From: Agrobacterium larrymoorei
GTDB lineage: Bacteria > Pseudomonadota > Alphaproteobacteria > Rhizobiales > Rhizobiaceae
DNA: 64,000 nt
Assembly (NCBI RefSeq): GCF_005145045.1
Contig: NZ_CP039692.1
Coordinates: 1,195,501-1,259,500 of the forward strand
Direction of reading: 5' to 3'
Made by a program: the position numbers and the translations under genes. The notes beneath the pieces were generated by a model. It was not told the DNA's origin. It did not search any database and saw only the letters and a list, made by a program, of their open reading frames with translations. Below, piece after piece: positions 61,675-64,000 of this stretch; within the stretch, counting starts at the first letter, position 1, and every line of letters starts with the position of its first letter.

Positions 61675-63153
61675 TCAGATTGTCGCCAGTTCCATGACCG
61701 AAACATCGTTGGCTTCGTCACGGTTGAGAATACCGGCCTGATTTCCTTGGGCGAGAACGAGGATGCGGCTGGAAACGCCAAGCACTTCCTCCAGATCGGA
61801 GCTGACGACGATGACCGCCACGCCCTGTTTCGCCAGATCGACGATAATGTCGTAAATGCCTGCGCGCGCGCCGACATCGATGCCGCGTGTCGGCTCGTCC
61901 AGCACGACGACGCGCGGGTTGCGCGCCAGCCATTTGGCGATGACAACCTTCTGCTGGTTGCCGCCGGAAAGGTCCGAAGCAGGCTGCTCACCCTTGCCCT
62001 TCACACCGAATTTGGAGATTGCGGCATTGGCGAAGCGGCGCTTTATGCCGGGTGTTACCCAGCCTGTGCCCAGCAGATCGAGATTGGCATAGATGATGTT
62101 CTCGCCAATTTCATGCTCCACCACCAGCCCCTGAAGCTTGCGATCTTCCGGCACCATGACGATGCCCTGATCGATGGCGTCCGATGGTGCCTTCAGTTTG
62201 AGCGGCTTGCCATCAAGCAGGATTTCTCCCTGCGAAATCGCATCGGCACCGGCGATTGCCCGCACCAATTCCGTTCGGCCCGCGCCGATCAACCCGGCAA
62301 TACCGAGAATTTCGCCAGCGCGCACATCGAAGCTGACATTGCGAAACGCATTGTTCGCGCCCGTCAGCCCTTTGACCTCGAGCACGACCTTATCCTGCGC
62401 TTCCGGCAGCGTCGGGAACATGCGCTCCAGCGAACGGCCCACCATGCTTTCCACGACGGTTCGCACAGGCGTTGCGCTATCGGCGAACTCATTGACGCGC
62501 ACGCCATCACGCAAAACCACGATGCGGTCGGTGATCTGGCGAATTTCTTCCATGCGGTGGGAAATGTAGATGATGCCGACGCCTTCGGCGCGCAGCTTGC
62601 GAACCTGCTCGAACAGCGCCTGCGTTTCCGCGCCGCCAAGTGCTGCCGTCGGTTCATCCAGAATAAGCAGCTTGGCATTCAGCGTCAGCGCTTTGGCAAT
62701 CTCGATAAGCTGCTGATTTGCCGTGGATAGCCCTGCCACCTTTCGGCTTGCGGGAATATGAAGGTTCAGGCGCGACAACTGCTCCTGCGCGCGCCGCACC
62801 ATTTCTGCCCGGTCGACCTTGCCGTTCTTCATCAACCAGCGTCCGATGAACACGTTTTCGGCAATCGACAATTCCGGCAGAAGCTTCAGTTCCTGATGGA
62901 TCAGCACCACGCCCTTGTCGATGGCCTCACGAGGGGAGGCGGGCGCATAAGGCTGGCCGAGCCATGTCATCGTTCCCTGCGAAGGCTCGCGCGAACCGGC
63001 AATGATGCCAGACAGGGTGGATTTGCCCGCGCCGTTTTCACCCAAAAGCGCCACGACCTCGCCCGCATAGACGTCGAGATCGACATTCTTCAAAACCTCG
63101 AGCGGACCATAGCGCTTGCTGATGCCACGGAGCGAAAGAACCGGCTCACGCAT
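61675..63153 (-). CDS. Sugar ABC transporter ATPase, RbsA/XylG type
   Basis: A 492-residue duplicated ATPase. Domain 1 has Walker A LLGENGAGKSTL, LSTANQQLIEIAKAL (a variant signature) and LLILDEPTAAL. Domain 2 has the degenerate P-loop GLIGAGRTELVRAI, SGGNQQKVVIAKWL and VVLDEPTRGIDVGA, as in all CUT2 ribose-type importers. The ATG at 63153 follows GGGAGGTTCC. It lies 106 bases after the binding-protein gene. The permease must be encoded elsewhere, probably beyond the window edge. Confidence 0.93.
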   Translation of the reverse strand: MREPVLSLRGISKRYGPLEVLKNVDLDVYAGEVVALLGENGAGKSTLSGIIAGSREPSQGTMTWLGQPYAPASPREAIDKGVVLIHQELKLLPELSIAENVFIGRWLMKNGKVDRAEMVRRAQEQLSRLNLHIPASRKVAGLSTANQQLIEIAKALTLNAKLLILDEPTAALGGAETQALFEQVRKLRAEGVGIIYISHRMEEIRQITDRIVVLRDGVRVNEFADSATPVRTVVESMVGRSLERMFPTLPEAQDKVVLEVKGLTGANNAFRNVSFDVRAGEILGIAGLIGAGRTELVRAIAGADAISQGEILLDGKPLKLKAPSDAIDQGIVMVPEDRKLQGLVVEHEIGENIIYANLDLLGTGWVTPGIKRRFANAAISKFGVKGKGEQPASDLSGGNQQKVVIAKWLARNPRVVVLDEPTRGIDVGARAGIYDIIVDLAKQGVAVIVVSSDLEEVLGVSSRILVLAQGNQAGILNRDEANDVSVMELATI

Positions 63154-63259
63154 GACGGGGAACCTCCCAAAACTTCCAATCAAGAGAACCGGACTGCCCC
63201 AAGGGTGTCGACGGTTCGAAAAATAGGGTGCCGCCAAGGAAGCGGCACCCGTTGAGCAA

Positions 63260-64000
63260 TCAGGGATGGTTGGCGATGAAGCCTTCAACATTGTCCTTGG
63301 TGGTCAGCGTTGCGTCCAGAAGCTGAACCGGCGGAACCTTCTCGCCACCGACGAGCTTCACGGCCATCTCAACGGCGGTGCGGCCCATCTTCTGGGTCTG
63401 CTGGGTTGCCGTCACGTCGAACACGCCGTTCTTAAGCGCTTCGAGAGCTGCCGTGTCACCGTCGAAGCCGCCGACAGCGATCTTCTGAGACGGGTTTGCG
63501 ACCTTGATGGCCTGTGCCGCGCCAAGCGCAAGTCCGTCAGCCTGTGCAAAGACGATGGAGACATCCGGGTTTGCCTGGAGCATGTTCTGCATGATCTGGA
63601 AGCCTTCGTCCTGGCTCCACATGTTGGACCACTGCTCGGCGACGATCTTCACATCCGGGTTTGCCTTGACGGATTCCATGCAGCCCTTGGTGCGGTCCAC
63701 TTCAGGCGTCGTGCCCTTCTGGCCGTGGATGATGACCATTTTGCCCTTACCGCCAGCTTCCTTGATGATGTAATCGCAAACCGATTTGGCGGATGCGACG
63801 GAATCGGTGGCTATGAACGTGTCGCCCGGCGCGCCATCGGCGTTGCGGTCGATGTTGATCACTGGAACTTTCGCGGCCTTGGCAAGCTTGACCGGAACGG
63901 TCGCGGCGGCGGCACCGGCTGGAATGTAGATCAGCGCGTCGATGTTCTGGGTCAGCAGGTCCTGGATCTGGTTGACCTGCGTCGGGCCATCGCCCTTGGC
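63260..64000 (-). CDS. Sugar ABC transporter periplasmic binding protein, RbsB type (5' end outside window)
   Basis: The reading frame is open to the last base of the window, so only the C-terminal 246 residues are seen. Segments ALIYIPAGAAAATVPVKLAKAAKVPVINIDRNA, GKMVIIHGQKGTTPEVDR, VFAQADGLALGAAQAI and VGGFDGDTAALEAL belong to the periplasmic-binding-protein 4 (ribose/galactose) fold. A methionine at 63862 is internal, not the start. Together with the downstream ATPase and SDR it forms a sugar or polyol uptake operon. Confidence 0.92.
   Translation of the reverse strand, partial: AKGDGPTQVNQIQDLLTQNIDALIYIPAGAAAATVPVKLAKAAKVPVINIDRNADGAPGDTFIATDSVASAKSVCDYIIKEAGGKGKMVIIHGQKGTTPEVDRTKGCMESVKANPDVKIVAEQWSNMWSQDEGFQIMQNMLQANPDVSIVFAQADGLALGAAQAIKVANPSQKIAVGGFDGDTAALEALKNGVFDVTATQQTQKMGRTAVEMAVKLVGGEKVPPVQLLDATLTTKDNVEGFIANHP

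Noticed and set aside
63260..63862. Complete 200-residue binding protein starting at 63862
   Set aside because: The frame is open to the window edge and continues a normal RbsB-type sequence, so the methionine is internal and the gene is truncated by the window only.

Overview
The window is dense, high-GC, operon-rich DNA from an alphaproteobacterium of the Rhizobiaceae, most probably Agrobacterium. The strongest markers are a TelA-type hairpin-telomere resolvase (40140-41477), the lpiA-acvB lysyl-phosphatidylglycerol pair (42793-46754), a tRNA-Arg(CCU) gene split by a group I intron (52460-52769), dctA-dctBD, a BA14K-family protein and rhizobial-type mosaic palindromic repeats. TelA implies that the cell also carries a linear replicon. 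The rest of the content is chromosomal housekeeping and catabolism.

Layout. 1-2032: two tandem copies of a 237-bp segment rich in palindromes. One copy is split by an intact IS4-family element (365-1634), and several decayed insertion-sequence ends lie nearby. 2033-2739: a small membrane protein behind a hairpin-rich leader. 2740-10312: myo-inositol catabolism, iolC-iolD-iolE-iolB plus a Gfo/Idh/MocA oxidoreductase, with the RpiR-type repressor gene iolR upstream and GGAA-N6-TTCC operators. 10417-13964: propionyl-CoA carboxylase pccB-pccA. 14049-16234: a CelD-like acetyltransferase with TPRs and a half-size EamA transporter. 16355-21134: C4-dicarboxylate uptake, dctA with a textbook sigma-54 promoter, divergent from dctB-dctD. 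21165-24816: a BA14K protein and the alanine cluster alr-dadA with the divergent Lrp-type regulator dadR. 24821-27165: thiM-thiE-thiD behind a TPP riboswitch. 27228-28166: a LysR regulator.

28393-39858 is an acid-sugar-type catabolic island. It holds a FadR-type regulator, a DUF1537 kinase, an iron alcohol dehydrogenase, a DapA-family lyase/aldolase, PdxA2 and an Asp-box (sialidase-like) protein, divergent from a dipeptide/oligopeptide-type ABC importer. I know of no assigned substrate for this combination, and it is the best candidate for an undescribed pathway. 39891-40108 is a nested palindromic mosaic element.

40140-51598 holds telA, an M24 peptidase, lpiA-acvB and a group of enzymes suited to peptides or D-amino acids: M19 dipeptidase, S12 hydrolase resembling D-aminopeptidase, D-amino-acid transaminase and a DmpA-type aminopeptidase. 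51724-52769 holds an orphan membrane protein and the intron-containing tRNA. 52854-60800 is housekeeping: an M20 amidohydrolase, a DD-carboxypeptidase, a CobW GTPase, hisC-tyrC for aromatic/histidine metabolism, a methyltransferase, glyoxalase II and a DUF985 cupin. The window ends inside a ribose-type sugar ABC operon (SDR dehydrogenase, ATPase, partial binding protein). All functions are inferred from reading the sequence; no database search was run.
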